Source: a virus
Strand: one strand, 5' to 3'
IMG/VR virus record: IMGVR_UViG_3300020152_000054
Location: 1 to 25,512 of that record
Length of the DNA stretch: 25,512 bases
The stretch's first letter is position 1. Every line of letters begins with the position of its first letter. The position numbers were made by a program, and so were the translations under genes. Under the pieces are notes generated by a model. That model was not told the DNA's origin, did no database searches, and saw nothing but the letters and a program-made list of their open reading frames with translations. Shown one piece after another: positions 6,309 to 13,591 of the stretch.

Positions 6309-6685
6309 GCCAGCCCTCCGTCCAGAAGGCGCTCGCCGCCTGGGGCGACCCGCTGCCGGCCTGGGTCCGTCGCCTCGCCGAGGAGGTGGACGCCACCTCC
6401 CTGGCGGCCGTCGGCGCCCGTGTCGGCTACGGCAAGTCGGCGCTCTCCATGGTGCTGTCCAACCGCTACGGCGCCGGCACCGCCAAGGTGCAGGCCGCCG
6501 TCGAGGAGCTGCTGGGCCTGCCCGGCACCAGCGTCGTCTGCCCCGTCCTCGGCGAGATCCCGCACGACCGCTGCCGCGCCGAGCAGGCGGCCGGCTTCCG
6601 CCCCCACGCCCCGCTGGCCCGGCTGCTGCGCAGCCACTGCCGCACCTGTCCCAACCGCACCGACACCACCGGAGGTGCCCCGTGA
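6305..6685 (+). CDS. Helix-turn-helix regulator with C-terminal Cys/His cluster
   Basis: A 126-aa protein. Residues about 16-60 form a helix-turn-helix (WVRRLAEEVDATSLAAVGAR, then GYGKSALSMVLSNRY). The C-terminal part has CPVLGEIPHDRC (79-90) and later HCRTCP, a Cys/His set that could hold zinc. This N-terminal HTH followed by C-P-V-L-G-E-I-x-x-x-R-C is a layout I recall from small regulators common in P2-like and Mu-like prophages. The ATG overlaps the previous stop by 4 nt. A role in early gene control is inferred. Confidence 0.7.
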   Translation: MSQPSVQKALAAWGDPLPAWVRRLAEEVDATSLAAVGARVGYGKSALSMVLSNRYGAGTAKVQAAVEELLGLPGTSVVCPVLGEIPHDRCRAEQAAGFRPHAPLARLLRSHCRTCPNRTDTTGGAP

Positions 6686-7167
6686 CCGAACGCCTGACCG
6701 ACCCCGCTCCCTACACCCCCGACGCCGACGCCATCGACGCGCTGGCCGACCGCGTCGCCGCCGCGGATCTCGACAAGCCGCTCCCGCTGCTCAGCTTGGC
6801 CGGCGTCTTCGACCTGCGCGCCAAGGAGGCCGAGTGTTACGACCTCCAGGCCGCCGTGCGCATCGAGCGCCTGGCCGACACCCTGCGCCGCATCGCCACC
6901 ACCCGCCCCTTCGCCCCGGTGCCGGCCGAAACGCGCAGTTCCATCGCCGACGCCCTGCGCCATCAGGCGGTGTTCGTCCGCCGCGCCGAAGCCGCCCACG
7001 GCAAGCCGCGCCCCGCCGCCGCCCCCGTGCTCGACATGACCGCCGCGCTGGAGCGCCGCCGCGAGGCGGAGACCGCCGCGCGCCGGGCGAAGACCGCGCG
7101 CCTGATCGACCGCTTCGTGCCGCAGCTCCGCGCCGACTTCGACCCGGATGGAGGGAACGCCGCATGA
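6682..7167 (+). CDS. Hypothetical early-operon protein, mostly helical
   Basis: A 161-aa product with a GTG start overlapping the previous stop; GGAGG lies just upstream. The sequence is Ala/Arg/Asp-rich with long amphipathic helices (SIADALRHQAVFVRRAEAAH, ALERRREAETAARRAKTARL), and no enzyme motif. No family recognised. The basic C-terminal helix could bind nucleic acid. Its place inside an unbroken chain of 4-nt overlaps supports translation. Confidence 0.7.
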   Translation: MTERLTDPAPYTPDADAIDALADRVAAADLDKPLPLLSLAGVFDLRAKEAECYDLQAAVRIERLADTLRRIATTRPFAPVPAETRSSIADALRHQAVFVRRAEAAHGKPRPAAAPVLDMTAALERRREAETAARRAKTARLIDRFVPQLRADFDPDGGNAA

Positions 7168-7595
7168 AGTTCTCCCAGCACATCGAGAAGCGCCTGCTGC
7201 GCGGGCTGCGCTTCCTGGCGGAGGCCGAGAAGGAAGGGCGCCGCATGTCGGCGCGCGACCTCGGGCTCAACCTCGGCATGGCGGAAAGCGCCGGGATCGA
7301 AACGCGCCAGCTGCTGCTCAAGGCTGGCCTTTTGGTAGCGGAACAATCCAGGAGAGGCGGTGCCCCGCGCATCCGCGTCAGCGACGGCGGCTGGTACGCG
7401 CTCGGCGAGACACCGCCGGCCGCTGAGGCCGCCCCACCAGCGAAGAAGACCCGCCGCTGCCTGACGTGCCGCACCGACTTCGAGCCCGACGGCCCGATGT
7501 ACGTGTGCGACCGGTGCAAGGGCACCGAGGCATGGCGCAGCGGTGAAGCCTTCCCGGTGCACACCGGCACGCACACGCATCGGGGTGCCGCATGA
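7164..7595 (+). CDS. Small protein with winged-helix-like N-terminus and zinc-ribbon C-terminus
   Basis: A 143-aa product. Residues 1-75 (MKFSQHIEKRLLRGLRFLAE ... LLLKAGLLVAEQSRRGGAPR) look like a small winged helix. Residues about 98-120 contain CLTC and, 14 residues later, CDRC, a probable zinc ribbon of the C-x2-C...C-x2-C type. No exact family is recognised. Start ATG overlaps the previous stop. The combination suggests nucleic-acid binding in the early regulatory operon. Confidence 0.7.
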   Translation: MKFSQHIEKRLLRGLRFLAEAEKEGRRMSARDLGLNLGMAESAGIETRQLLLKAGLLVAEQSRRGGAPRIRVSDGGWYALGETPPAAEAAPPAKKTRRCLTCRTDFEPDGPMYVCDRCKGTEAWRSGEAFPVHTGTHTHRGAA

Positions 7596-7960
7596 GCCGC
7601 GTCTACCCCACCGCCGGCGCCACCGTGGAGATCGACCTGGAGGGTGGCGTCACCGTCGCCCGCACGGTCACCGCGGTTTCGGTCCGACCGGACCAACGCC
7701 TCGGCCTGACGCTGGAGGACAGCTCCGGCTGCCTGGACTTCCTGGTCCTCACCCCGGTCGGCACCGACGGCTGGAGCTACGCGTCGGCACCGATCAACCT
7801 CAACCGGGCGGTGGACGTCGCCGAGCGCGTGCTCGCCGGTGCCATCTTCCACGGCCCCGCTGCGGCGCCGGAGAAGCTGCTCGCCGCCGCGCTGCTGGAG
7901 GTCACCGGCTTCAAGGGCCGGCCGCGCCCCTGCCGCGTCCGCGTCGGGGGCGCCGCATGA
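7592..7960 (+). CDS. Hypothetical protein, early operon
   Basis: A 122-aa product. The first 70 residues alternate hydrophobic and polar residues (TVEIDLEGGVTVARTVTAVS, LGLTLEDSSGCLDFLVLTPV) and read as a small beta-rich domain; the rest is helical (AERVLAGAIFHGPAAAPEKL). No family recognised. It overlaps both neighbours by 4 nt, so it belongs to the same translationally coupled operon. Confidence 0.65.
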   Translation: MSRVYPTAGATVEIDLEGGVTVARTVTAVSVRPDQRLGLTLEDSSGCLDFLVLTPVGTDGWSYASAPINLNRAVDVAERVLAGAIFHGPAAAPEKLLAAALLEVTGFKGRPRPCRVRVGGAA

Positions 7961-8148
7961 GCGTCCGCCTCGGCATGGCGCTGCTGGCCGCCCTCGACAT
8001 CATTCCTCCGCCGTTTCCGGCCGTTCACCCGGCCGCCACGGCGCTGATCGGCACCGTCGCGGCGATGAGGCCGCTGCACCCCATCCGCCACCCCGAACGC
8101 CTCGCCCTCGGCGGCGCGCTCACCCCCACCAAGCCCACCCGGAGGTAA
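7957..8148 (+). CDS. Small hydrophobic protein of unknown function
   Basis: A 63-aa product starting MSVRLGMALLAALDIIPPPF. Residues 4-16 and 26-37 are hydrophobic but short and broken by prolines, so one weak membrane segment or a buried helix pair is possible. The C-terminus is basic (RHPERLALGG...KPTRR). The ATG overlaps the previous stop; GGGGG precedes it. No family recognised. Confidence 0.5.
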   Translation: MSVRLGMALLAALDIIPPPFPAVHPAATALIGTVAAMRPLHPIRHPERLALGGALTPTKPTRR

Positions 8149-8156
8149 AGCACCCG

Positions 8157-8798
8157 ATGACCAAGACCGAAACCCTGGCCGCCCCGTCGGCGGCCGTTCC
8201 CGAAGGCTACATGCGCGACCACCAGGGCGCGCTGTGGGCGGAGGACACCGTCAAGCCGCTGGACAAGCTGCGCACCGAACTGGTGGACGGGCTGGTCGCC
8301 CGCGCCCAGGCGCTGCGCACCACCATGGTGGACTTCAAGGCCACCGTCATGGCGGAGATCGGCGCCTTCGTGGATCTGGCGGCGGCCGAGTACGAGACCA
8401 GCCTGGGCGGCGTGAAGGGCAACCTGACGCTCCGCAGCTTCGACGGCCTGCGCGAGGTCCGCGTCCAGGTCGCCGAGAACCTGGCCTTCGACGAACGTCT
8501 GAAGGTGGCTGAAAAGCTGGTGGGCGATTGCGTCACCGATTGGGCGCGCGACGCTCGGCCGGAGCTTCAGACGCTCGTGCAGCGGGCCTTCAAGACGGAC
8601 AAGGAGGGCAACGTCTCCACCGCCGCGGTGCTGGCGCTGCGCCGTCTCAACATCGAAGACGAGCGCTGGCAGCGGGCCATGCGCGCCATTGCCGACAGCG
8701 TGGTCGCCACCGGCTCGAAGAGCTACGTGCGCTTCTACACCCGCGACAGCGCCGATGGGGCGGAAACGGCCATCTCCCTCAACCTCGCCAAGCTGTGA
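8157..8798 (+). CDS. DUF3164 family phage protein
   Basis: A 213-aa product matching the DUF3164 family found in the early region of most Mu-like phages. Family-like features are the N-terminal G-Y-M-x-D-x-x-G-A-L-W (residues about 22-32), a long central helix (DGLVARAQALRTTMVDFKAT), YETSLGGVKGNLTLRSFDGL, and the C-terminal RRLNIEDERWQRAMRAIADS with AISLNLAKL at the very end. Function is unknown; a DNA- or replication-associated early role is only inferred. The start is strong (GGAGG, 10-base spacing). Confidence 0.88.
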   Translation: MTKTETLAAPSAAVPEGYMRDHQGALWAEDTVKPLDKLRTELVDGLVARAQALRTTMVDFKATVMAEIGAFVDLAAAEYETSLGGVKGNLTLRSFDGLREVRVQVAENLAFDERLKVAEKLVGDCVTDWARDARPELQTLVQRAFKTDKEGNVSTAAVLALRRLNIEDERWQRAMRAIADSVVATGSKSYVRFYTRDSADGAETAISLNLAKL

Positions 8799-8806
8799 GG
8801 TGGGCG

Positions 8807-9103
8807 ATGAAAAAGTTTTCGCGCCACCGCACCCTGGACGAGCTGAAGTCTCTCTGCGCTGAGCGCGGGCTAAAGCTCAACACGGACCGGTATGACCATG
8901 CTGGTAGCGATTACGTCCTAGTGTCCGGCCTCTTCGCCGGAGAAGCCGCCGAGGTGTTGTGCAGCACCTTCAACGGGCGGTTCTTCGGTGCGCTGGCTGA
9001 CGGGCGGAAGTTCACCGAGGACGACGCCCACGACGGCCAGCCCTGGTTCGATGCCATCTTGGATCTGGTCTATGTGTTCGCTCCGGAGGCCGCCCATGGC
9101 TGA
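8807..9103 (+). CDS. Hypothetical 98-aa protein
   Basis: Product starts MKKFSRHRTLDELKSLCAER and is a compact alpha/beta-like small domain with aromatic residues (YDHAGSDYVLVSGLF, NGRFFGALADGRKFTEDD). No family recognised. Third-position G/C is lower at the start than in its neighbours (AAAAAGTTTTCG at 8810-8821), which may mark a recent acquisition. An AGGTGG box lies just upstream of the ATG. It overlaps the next gene by 8 nt. Confidence 0.65.
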   Translation: MKKFSRHRTLDELKSLCAERGLKLNTDRYDHAGSDYVLVSGLFAGEAAEVLCSTFNGRFFGALADGRKFTEDDAHDGQPWFDAILDLVYVFAPEAAHG

Positions 9104-9494
9104 GGGCCTCCCCGTCCTGATCCTGCTCGACCACTACCCGGCCGCGCTGGACAACGATGCGGGCAACCGCTTCGCGCATGTCCTCTCCCACATCGCCTCG
9201 GTGTGCATCACCGAGCACGGTGCCGCCGTGCCGGCCGAACTCCTCGGAACGCTGGCCACGCGCGCCGAGGATCTCCTGTGGGCCGGCGACGACGCCACGC
9301 CGCCGACCGAGGTCCGCGACAACCTGATCGCCGCCGCCGCCACCCTGATCGCCATGGTGCGCGTCTACGACGACAATCTGGCGCCGCTGCCGTCGGCCGA
9401 GGCCGCCGACGACATGGAGACCTCCGAGCCGGAGACGTGGGTCGGCCCGCGCCATGACATCCCCCTCCAGCCCAAGGGAGGTGCCCGTGGCTGA
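9096..9494 (+). CDS. Hypothetical 132-aa protein
   Basis: Product starts MAEGLPVLILLDHYPAALDN and is largely helical and acidic (RAEDLLWAGDDATPPTEVRD, EAADDMETSEPETWVG). No membrane segment, no enzyme motif, no family recognised. It overlaps both flanking genes by 8 nt, so it is part of the coupled early operon. The acidic C-terminus could be a DNA-mimic-like tail, but that is a guess. Confidence 0.65.
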   Translation: MAEGLPVLILLDHYPAALDNDAGNRFAHVLSHIASVCITEHGAAVPAELLGTLATRAEDLLWAGDDATPPTEVRDNLIAAAATLIAMVRVYDDNLAPLPSAEAADDMETSEPETWVGPRHDIPLQPKGGARG

Positions 9495-10059
9495 CGGCAC
9501 CATCCTCGCCCAGCCCGGCCCGGCGGCGATCCAGCTCTGGGTGCGCGGCGCCGTCGCCGCTCTGGCTGGTCACGGCGTGGGCCTGCCCGCCGCCAAGCGG
9601 ATCTCGCCCGCGGCCCAACTCCGGCGTCTCGGCTTCACCGTCCCCGACTACGACGAGCTTCAGCAGGGCATCGCCCGGCAGTGGGGCGTCGAGATCGTCA
9701 TCTCCACCAACGCGCGGGTCCAGGAGATCGCCGAGGCGATCCTGGCCGCCACCACCAGGAGGAAGCTCATGACCACCCGCGATCAGATCCTGCAAGGCGC
9801 ACGTGAGATCGTGGCCACCGAGGCCGGCCTCAAGAACACGGCCCAGCTCACGGCCGACACCCGCCTGCACCACGACCTGGACGGCCTGCCCGTGTGCCTC
9901 GCCCGCATCTGGGCCGGGCTGGAGGGGCGCTTCGGTGTCCTCTTCACGCTGACGGAGCTGATGGTGCACGGCCACCGCGACGGCCTGACCATCGGTGACC
10001 TGGTGGAGGCCGTCGCCGGCAAGCTGGAGCAGGCCGAGCCGAGCGAGGTCGCGGCATGA
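9487..10059 (+). CDS. Tandem acyl-carrier-protein-like protein lacking the carrier serine
   Basis: A 190-aa product with a GTG start overlapping the previous gene. Two regions match the ACP helix pattern. Domain 1 (about 38-90): [20 protein letters not shown], then WGVEI. Domain 2 (about 97-185): [20 protein letters not shown], then LEGRFGVLF and [10 protein letters not shown]. In a true ACP the D-S-L serine carries phosphopantetheine; here the positions read TVPD and DGLP, so neither domain has it. The fold is therefore predicted, but acyl carriage is not. A strong internal ribosome site (AGGAGG) and ATG at 9769 could make domain 2 alone. Function in the phage is unknown, perhaps binding or decoying a host ACP partner. 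Confidence 0.6.
   Translation: MADGTILAQPGPAAIQLWVRGAVAALAGHGVGLPAAKRISPAAQLRRLGFTVPDYDELQQGIARQWGVEIVISTNARVQEIAEAILAATTRRKLMTTRDQILQGAREIVATEAGLKNTAQLTADTRLHHDLDGLPVCLARIWAGLEGRFGVLFTLTELMVHGHRDGLTIGDLVEAVAGKLEQAEPSEVAA
9757..9771 (+). promoter_or_regulatory. Strong internal ribosome binding site and ATG
   Basis: A perfect AGGAGG (9757-9762) stands six bases before an in-frame ATG (9769-9771) inside the ACP-like gene. It lies exactly at the boundary of the two ACP-like domains, so a separate 96-aa protein (9769-10059) is likely made as well. The full-length GTG start has a weaker context. Confidence 0.6.
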
Positions 10060-10304
10060 GCGACGTCGGCGGCATCGCTATGGACCGGCTGCGGTCCTTC
10101 ATCGAGCGGATCGAGCGCCTGGAGGAGGAGAAGAAGGGCCTCCAGGACGACATCAAGGAAGTCTACGCCGAGGCCAAGGGCACCGGCTTCGACGCCAAGA
10201 TCATGCGCCAGATCGTCCGCCTCCGGAAGATGGACAAGGCCGACCTCCAGGAACAGGAGGCGATCCTGGAGCTGTACAAGCAAGCGCTGGGGATGGGCGA
10301 ATGA
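10056..10304 (+). CDS. GapR/DUF2312-like nucleoid protein
   Basis: An 82-aa product with the GapR (DUF2312) pattern: an N-terminal coiled-coil helix ([20 protein letters not shown]), then [20 protein letters not shown] and [10 protein letters not shown]. In Caulobacter, GapR is a small dimeric/tetrameric DNA-clamping protein that binds overtwisted AT-rich DNA ahead of replication and transcription. DUF2312 is largely alphaproteobacterial, which supports the host guess. A phage copy in the early operon may help replicative transposition or alter host nucleoid structure; that role is inferred. Overlaps both neighbours by 4 nt. Confidence 0.9.
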   Translation: MSDVGGIAMDRLRSFIERIERLEEEKKGLQDDIKEVYAEAKGTGFDAKIMRQIVRLRKMDKADLQEQEAILELYKQALGMGE

Positions 10305-10543
10305 GCCACCACGCCCTCACCGTCGAGCTGTACGACGAGACCGGCGTCCCGGTCCTCCTCCTGGCCGGCCTGCCCGGCCAGGGGGAGGTTCCCCTGTTCC
10401 TGGCCGAAGACGGATCCTGGCGGACGCTCTGGCGGGTGCGTGGCCTGCCCGCGCGCCTCCCCGAGCGCCTGTGCATCGAGCACGGCTTGCCCTCCCTCCC
10501 CACCATCCTGCGCCGCGCGCTGGCGGCCGAAGGGGATGCATGA
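10301..10543 (+). CDS. Hypothetical 80-aa protein
   Basis: Product starts [20 protein letters not shown] and appears to be a small beta-rich N-terminal half ([20 protein letters not shown]) with a helical end ([15 protein letters not shown]). No family recognised. It is coupled to GapR and to the next gene by 4-nt overlaps. Confidence 0.6.
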   Translation: MSHHALTVELYDETGVPVLLLAGLPGQGEVPLFLAEDGSWRTLWRVRGLPARLPERLCIEHGLPSLPTILRRALAAEGDA

Positions 10544-10833
10544 CCGTCCACGTGGACCTGGCACTCCGCCTCGATGCCGCCGCCCGGCGGCTGGGCGAGC
10601 GCCTGCCCGTGGGCCGGCGGACCCGCCGTGAGCTGGAGCAGCTGCTGCGCGAGGCTCGCGCCGCCGTCCGGGCACCGCCGGCCGCAGCGCCGGCGCCGGC
10701 GCCGGCCGATCCGCTCGCCGCCTTCACCGCGGCGGCCGAGGCGGCCCGCCGGGCCGGCCTGTCCGGCCCGGAGCTGATCGACGCCTTCAACGACACGCTG
10801 GAGCGCTGCGCCGCTCCGGCACCCACGAGGTAA
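10540..10833 (+). CDS. Hypothetical helical protein with Ala/Pro linker
   Basis: A 97-aa product. Residues 1-38 are a basic helix pair (LRLDAAARRLGERLPVGRRT, RRELEQLLREARAAV), 40-58 an Ala/Pro linker (APPAAAPAPAPADP), and 60-92 an amphipathic C-terminal helix unit (AFTAAAEAARRAGLSGPELI). No family recognised. Start overlaps the previous stop. Confidence 0.55.
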   Translation: MTVHVDLALRLDAAARRLGERLPVGRRTRRELEQLLREARAAVRAPPAAAPAPAPADPLAAFTAAAEAARRAGLSGPELIDAFNDTLERCAAPAPTR

Positions 10834-10835
10834 GC

Positions 10836-11102
10836 ATGGTCAAGCGTTCACCCGCTCCGACGTTGGACGAGATCAGAGCAGCCTTTGATGCTGCGACGGC
10901 TGGCAAGGGGCGCAAGCTCGCGGCGCTGATCAAAAGCTTCAGCACCGACGACTTGGCGAAAGCCTTCGGGCATGTGTGCCAGGGCCAGGGCACGGTCTCT
11001 CTCGGCCTCGTCCTCTCGTTCGCGTCCGGAATGAAGGCCGAACGCGCCCACATTGCCGATCTATGCCGCGAGCACCGCAAGGCGCGGAGGGCCAAGCCGT
11101 GA
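10836..11102 (+). CDS. Hypothetical 88-aa helical protein
   Basis: Product starts MVKRSPAPTLDEIRAAFDAA, with GAGGTAAGC just before the ATG. The body is helical (LAALIKSFSTDDLAKAFGHV) and ends very basic (CREHRKARRAKP). Codon choice (TTTGATGCT, AGCAGC) is less G/C-biased than upstream genes. No family recognised. Confidence 0.6.
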   Translation: MVKRSPAPTLDEIRAAFDAATAGKGRKLAALIKSFSTDDLAKAFGHVCQGQGTVSLGLVLSFASGMKAERAHIADLCREHRKARRAKP

Positions 11103-11266
11103 CCGAGCTGGACATGGTCTATGCCCGCTTGGCGCCGGGCAGCCGCCGTAGCTGGCTGAAGCTGCTGCTCGACGGCTGGAGCTTCGCCGATCCGTTCGCG
11201 CCCGCGCCGATGCTGGGGCACCACGGCGCTTTCGCCGTGCTGATGACCCGAGAGGTGCGGCCTTAA
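11099..11266 (+). CDS. Small 55-aa hypothetical protein ending the early operon
   Basis: GTG start overlapping the previous stop by 4 nt, with GGAGG nine bases upstream. The product (TELDMVYARLAPGSRRSWLK ... LMTREVRP) has a short helical N-terminus and a hydrophobic middle with two His. No family recognised. It is followed by an 87-base gap, and then the methyltransferase. Confidence 0.5.
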   Translation: MTELDMVYARLAPGSRRSWLKLLLDGWSFADPFAPAPMLGHHGAFAVLMTREVRP

Positions 11267-11353
11267 CCGACCGTTTGCAGGAATTTCCAAACCGCCGCAG
11301 CGCAGCAATGGGACTGCGGTCCGCGACCCAAAAACAAGCTGATGGAGAGCACC

Positions 11354-12115
11354 ATGAAGAAGGTTTCGGTCCCCGCCGACGTGGCGAACGTGCTGCGTGG
11401 CGCGTCGGTCCAGGGCAACGTGATCGTGCTGCCTCCCGGCCAGTTGGAGCGGAAGCTCTACCAGGACGTTGATAAGGTGCTGAAGGCCATGGGCGGGAAG
11501 TGGGACCGCAAGGCCGGCGGGCATTCGTTCCCGCTTGATCCGTCGGAGATGCTGGCCGACGCGCTTGGGACCGGGAAGGCGCTCAACCGAAAGGGCACGC
11601 TCCAGTTCTTCCAAACCCCGGAGCCGCTGGCCGAGCGCATGGCGGCGCTCGCGCGCGTCACCGCGTCCGACATCGTGTTGGAGCCGAGCGCCGGGCACGG
11701 CCGGCTCGTCAACCCGGCCAAGAAGCTGGGGGCCGATGTGGTCGCCGTGGAGATCGACGCCACCAACGCGGACGTGCTGAGCGGCATCGGCGGGATCTCT
11801 GTCCATCAGGCCGACTTCCTGGAGTGGGGTCGGTACGAGCGGGGCCGCTTCAACGTGGTGCTGATGAACCCGCCCTTCAGCGGCGGGCAAGACATCGACC
11901 ACATCACTTCGGCTTGGAGCCTGCTCACCCCCGGCGGTCGCCTTGTGGCGATCTGCTCCGAGACCGCCTTCGGGACCAACACGAAGAAGGCGGCCGCCTT
12001 CCGTGATTGGCTCGCGAGCATCGGCGCGACGGTCGAAACGCTGCCGGCCGGCACCTTCCGTGAGGCCGGCACGGGGGTCGGCGCCCGGCTCATCTCAGCC
12101 GCACTCGCGAGATAG
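11354..12115 (+). CDS. N6-adenine-type DNA methyltransferase
   Basis: A 253-aa protein. ATG 11354 has GGAGAG at good spacing, so it is preferred over ATG 11342. The SAM-binding motif I is EPSAGHGRL (110-118), with an acidic residue in VVAVEID following, and the catalytic motif IV is NPPF (172-175), the signature of amino-methylating DNA methyltransferases acting on adenine N6. Residues 1-95 form an N-terminal domain (LYQDVDKVLKAMGGKWDRKA) seen in several phage orphan methyltransferases. No endonuclease partner lies nearby, so it is an orphan enzyme, probably modifying phage DNA against host restriction, as Mom does in Mu by different chemistry. Target site unknown. Confidence 0.88.
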   Translation: MKKVSVPADVANVLRGASVQGNVIVLPPGQLERKLYQDVDKVLKAMGGKWDRKAGGHSFPLDPSEMLADALGTGKALNRKGTLQFFQTPEPLAERMAALARVTASDIVLEPSAGHGRLVNPAKKLGADVVAVEIDATNADVLSGIGGISVHQADFLEWGRYERGRFNVVLMNPPFSGGQDIDHITSAWSLLTPGGRLVAICSETAFGTNTKKAAAFRDWLASIGATVETLPAGTFREAGTGVGARLISAALAR

Positions 12116-12360
12116 CGCCAAGGCTTCGTAGGAGCTGCGGCCTACCACGCTGCGCCGCAGCTAAGACGCACCACCAAACGAGGAATTGCTGCCGCAACCC
12201 GAATTGACGGGGCAGGAACCCGGAAACACTCCCTGGCCTAGACGGCGCGCCGGCTTCGGCTGGTTAGGAGATGAACTCAAAGCGCCCGCGACCTTTCGGC
12301 CATAGCAGAAGTACCGGCAGGTTGGGATGCCCGACAGCAATACACAGCGAGAGAATGACC
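12116..12360. other. Gap of 245 bases without a recognised gene
   Basis: This stretch lies between the methyltransferase and the Cys-rich small gene. Apart from the hairpin at 12133-12162 nothing firm was found. Base composition is more mixed than in the coding regions, and a promoter for the middle genes could lie towards its right side, but no clear -35/-10 pair was recognised. Confidence 0.5.
12133..12162. terminator. 9-bp hairpin after the methyltransferase
   Basis: AGCTGCGGC (12133-12141) pairs perfectly with GCCGCAGCT (12154-12162) over a 12-base loop, 17 bases after the methyltransferase stop. No T-run follows, so termination strength is uncertain. Confidence 0.5.
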
Positions 12361-12603
12361 ATGTACACCAAGGAACACGCCGACCTGCTGAAGCCGCACG
12401 CCGGCCGGAAGTGGCGACCGGCGAACGGATTTGAGGGCGACGTGTTCGCCGACAACGTGTGCGCGTCTTGCACCAAGGGGCCGGCGCATGGGTGCATGAT
12501 CGCCATGGCGACGATGGCGTTCGACGTGACTGACGACGCTTATCCGGCGGATTGGCAGATCGGAAGCGATGGCTTACCAACCTGCACCGCATGGGAGGGC
12601 TGA
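12361..12603 (+). CDS. Small Cys-containing phage protein
   Basis: An 80-aa product starting MYTKEHADLLKPHAGRKWRP. It has CASC then C seven residues later (CASCTKGPAHGC, residues 34-45), and one more Cys near the end (LPTCTAWEG): a possible zinc or structural Cys set. GAGAG lies upstream of ATG 12361; ATG 12355 in the same frame would add two residues. No named family is recognised, though this C-A-S-C pattern is familiar from small phage genes. Third positions are less G/C-rich than in neighbours. Confidence 0.6.
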   Translation: MYTKEHADLLKPHAGRKWRPANGFEGDVFADNVCASCTKGPAHGCMIAMATMAFDVTDDAYPADWQIGSDGLPTCTAWEG

Positions 12604-12606
12604 CCC

Positions 12607-13077
12607 ATGCCCCCGCGCGTCAAACCATCCGTCGCCAAGGCCGCCGATCCGCTGGCCGCGATCCGTCAGAAGGTTCAAATCCTCCGCCGTCAGGTGTCGA
12701 GTTTGAACGACGACACGTGGCGCGCCTTCCTGGCCAACCACGCCGGCGGCCAGACCAGCACCCGCGCCATGGACCGTCGCCAGCTGGAGGCGGTGGTCAA
12801 CGCGCTGCACGCCGCCGGCGCGCCGAAGCTGCCGCCCAAGAGCGCCGGCAAGCGGCGGCTGGCGGACACGGCGCAGATGAGCATGATCCGCGCCTTGTGG
12901 CTCCAGCTGCACGAGCTGGGGGCTGTCGACTCCACGACCGAGGCGGCGATCGCCGCCTTCGTCCGGCGGATGGTCGGCCAGGAGATGGGCGTGCTGGCGC
13001 CGGCCAAGGCCAACACGGTGATCGAGGGCCTGAAGGCGTGGCTGAAGCGCGCCGAGCGGCAGAAGGCGCCGGCATGA
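12607..13077 (+). CDS. gemA: GemA-like regulatory protein (Mu gp16)
   Basis: A 156-aa product of the GemA/DUF1018 family: IRQKVQILRRQVSSLNDDTW, then RAFLANHAGGQTSTRAMDRR, QLEAVVNALHAAG, and a C-terminal domain with ALWLQLHELGAV and KANTVIEGLKAWLKR. In Mu, GemA modulates host gene expression and lies upstream of mor. Position just before mor agrees. Starts three bases after the previous stop and overlaps mor by 4 nt. Confidence 0.9.
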   Translation: MPPRVKPSVAKAADPLAAIRQKVQILRRQVSSLNDDTWRAFLANHAGGQTSTRAMDRRQLEAVVNALHAAGAPKLPPKSAGKRRLADTAQMSMIRALWLQLHELGAVDSTTEAAIAAFVRRMVGQEMGVLAPAKANTVIEGLKAWLKRAERQKAPA

Positions 13078-13442
13078 TCGACACGCGTTACCTGATGGGC
13101 GTGCTGCGCCAGCTCGCCGACGCGGGGCACGAGGCCGCCGTGCCGAAGCTGGTGGCTGCGCGCGGCGGCACGCGGCTCTATATTCCCAGCACGCCGGCCG
13201 AGGGTGACGAGCTGGTCCGCCTGATCGGAATGCCGGCCGCCCGCGCACTGGCCGATTTGCGCGGCAACGAGGAGGTGGACATCCCGCTCGGCATCGGGAT
13301 AGGCGCCAAGAAGGCAGCCATCTCACGCATGGCTCACCGCCCGGCCAGCGAGATCGCCCGCACCGTGGGCACCACCGAGCGGCACGTCCGCCGGGTGCGA
13401 AACGCGGGCAACGACGACGGCGGGCAAGGCTCGCTGTTCTAA
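13074..13442 (+). CDS. mor: Mor-family middle transcription activator
   Basis: A 122-aa product with the Mor/C family signature: VPKLVAARGGTRLYIPSTPA (residues 20-39), L-I-G-M-P-A-A-R-A-L, EEVDIPLGI, and a C-terminal helix-turn-helix (PASEIARTVGTTERHVRRVR). Mor binds as a dimer and recruits RNA polymerase to the middle promoter in Mu. No separate C gene is seen, so this one protein may activate the late genes directly. The following non-coding stretch (13443-13591) is the natural place for its target promoter. Confidence 0.93.
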   Translation: MIDTRYLMGVLRQLADAGHEAAVPKLVAARGGTRLYIPSTPAEGDELVRLIGMPAARALADLRGNEEVDIPLGIGIGAKKAAISRMAHRPASEIARTVGTTERHVRRVRNAGNDDGGQGSLF

Positions 13443-13591
13443 TCCCCCGGACTTGTTCCGAGGGTCGGTCTTCCTTCGGCGTGTGCGAAGCTGGAGCGGG
13501 CAGCCCCCGCCCCGGACCACGTCCGGGGGTCGGTTTGGTCCGCGCACGCGCGAAGATCGCGGCATCCGTTCCCCGCCAGGATGCCCTTCCC
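13443..13591. promoter_or_regulatory. Intergenic region after mor with repeated hairpins; probable middle/late promoter site
   Basis: No gene is seen. An imperfect hairpin around 13444-13463 (CCCCCGGAC...TTCCGAGGG) and a perfect one at 13510-13528 share the pattern CCCCGGAC-N3-GTCCGGGG followed by GTCGG. The region precedes the lysis and head genes, so it probably ends the early/middle transcript and starts the Mor-driven one. The promoter itself could not be located by eye. Confidence 0.5.
13510..13528. terminator. CCCCGGAC/GTCCGGGG hairpin
   Basis: A perfect 8-bp stem with a 3-base loop. The same unit occurs at 22350-22370 and, with one mismatch, at 13444-13463. All three sit between genes and point the same way. 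Similar CCCCGGAC hairpins are common between genes in GC-rich alphaproteobacteria and often act as terminators or mRNA 3'-end stabilisers. Confidence 0.6.
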
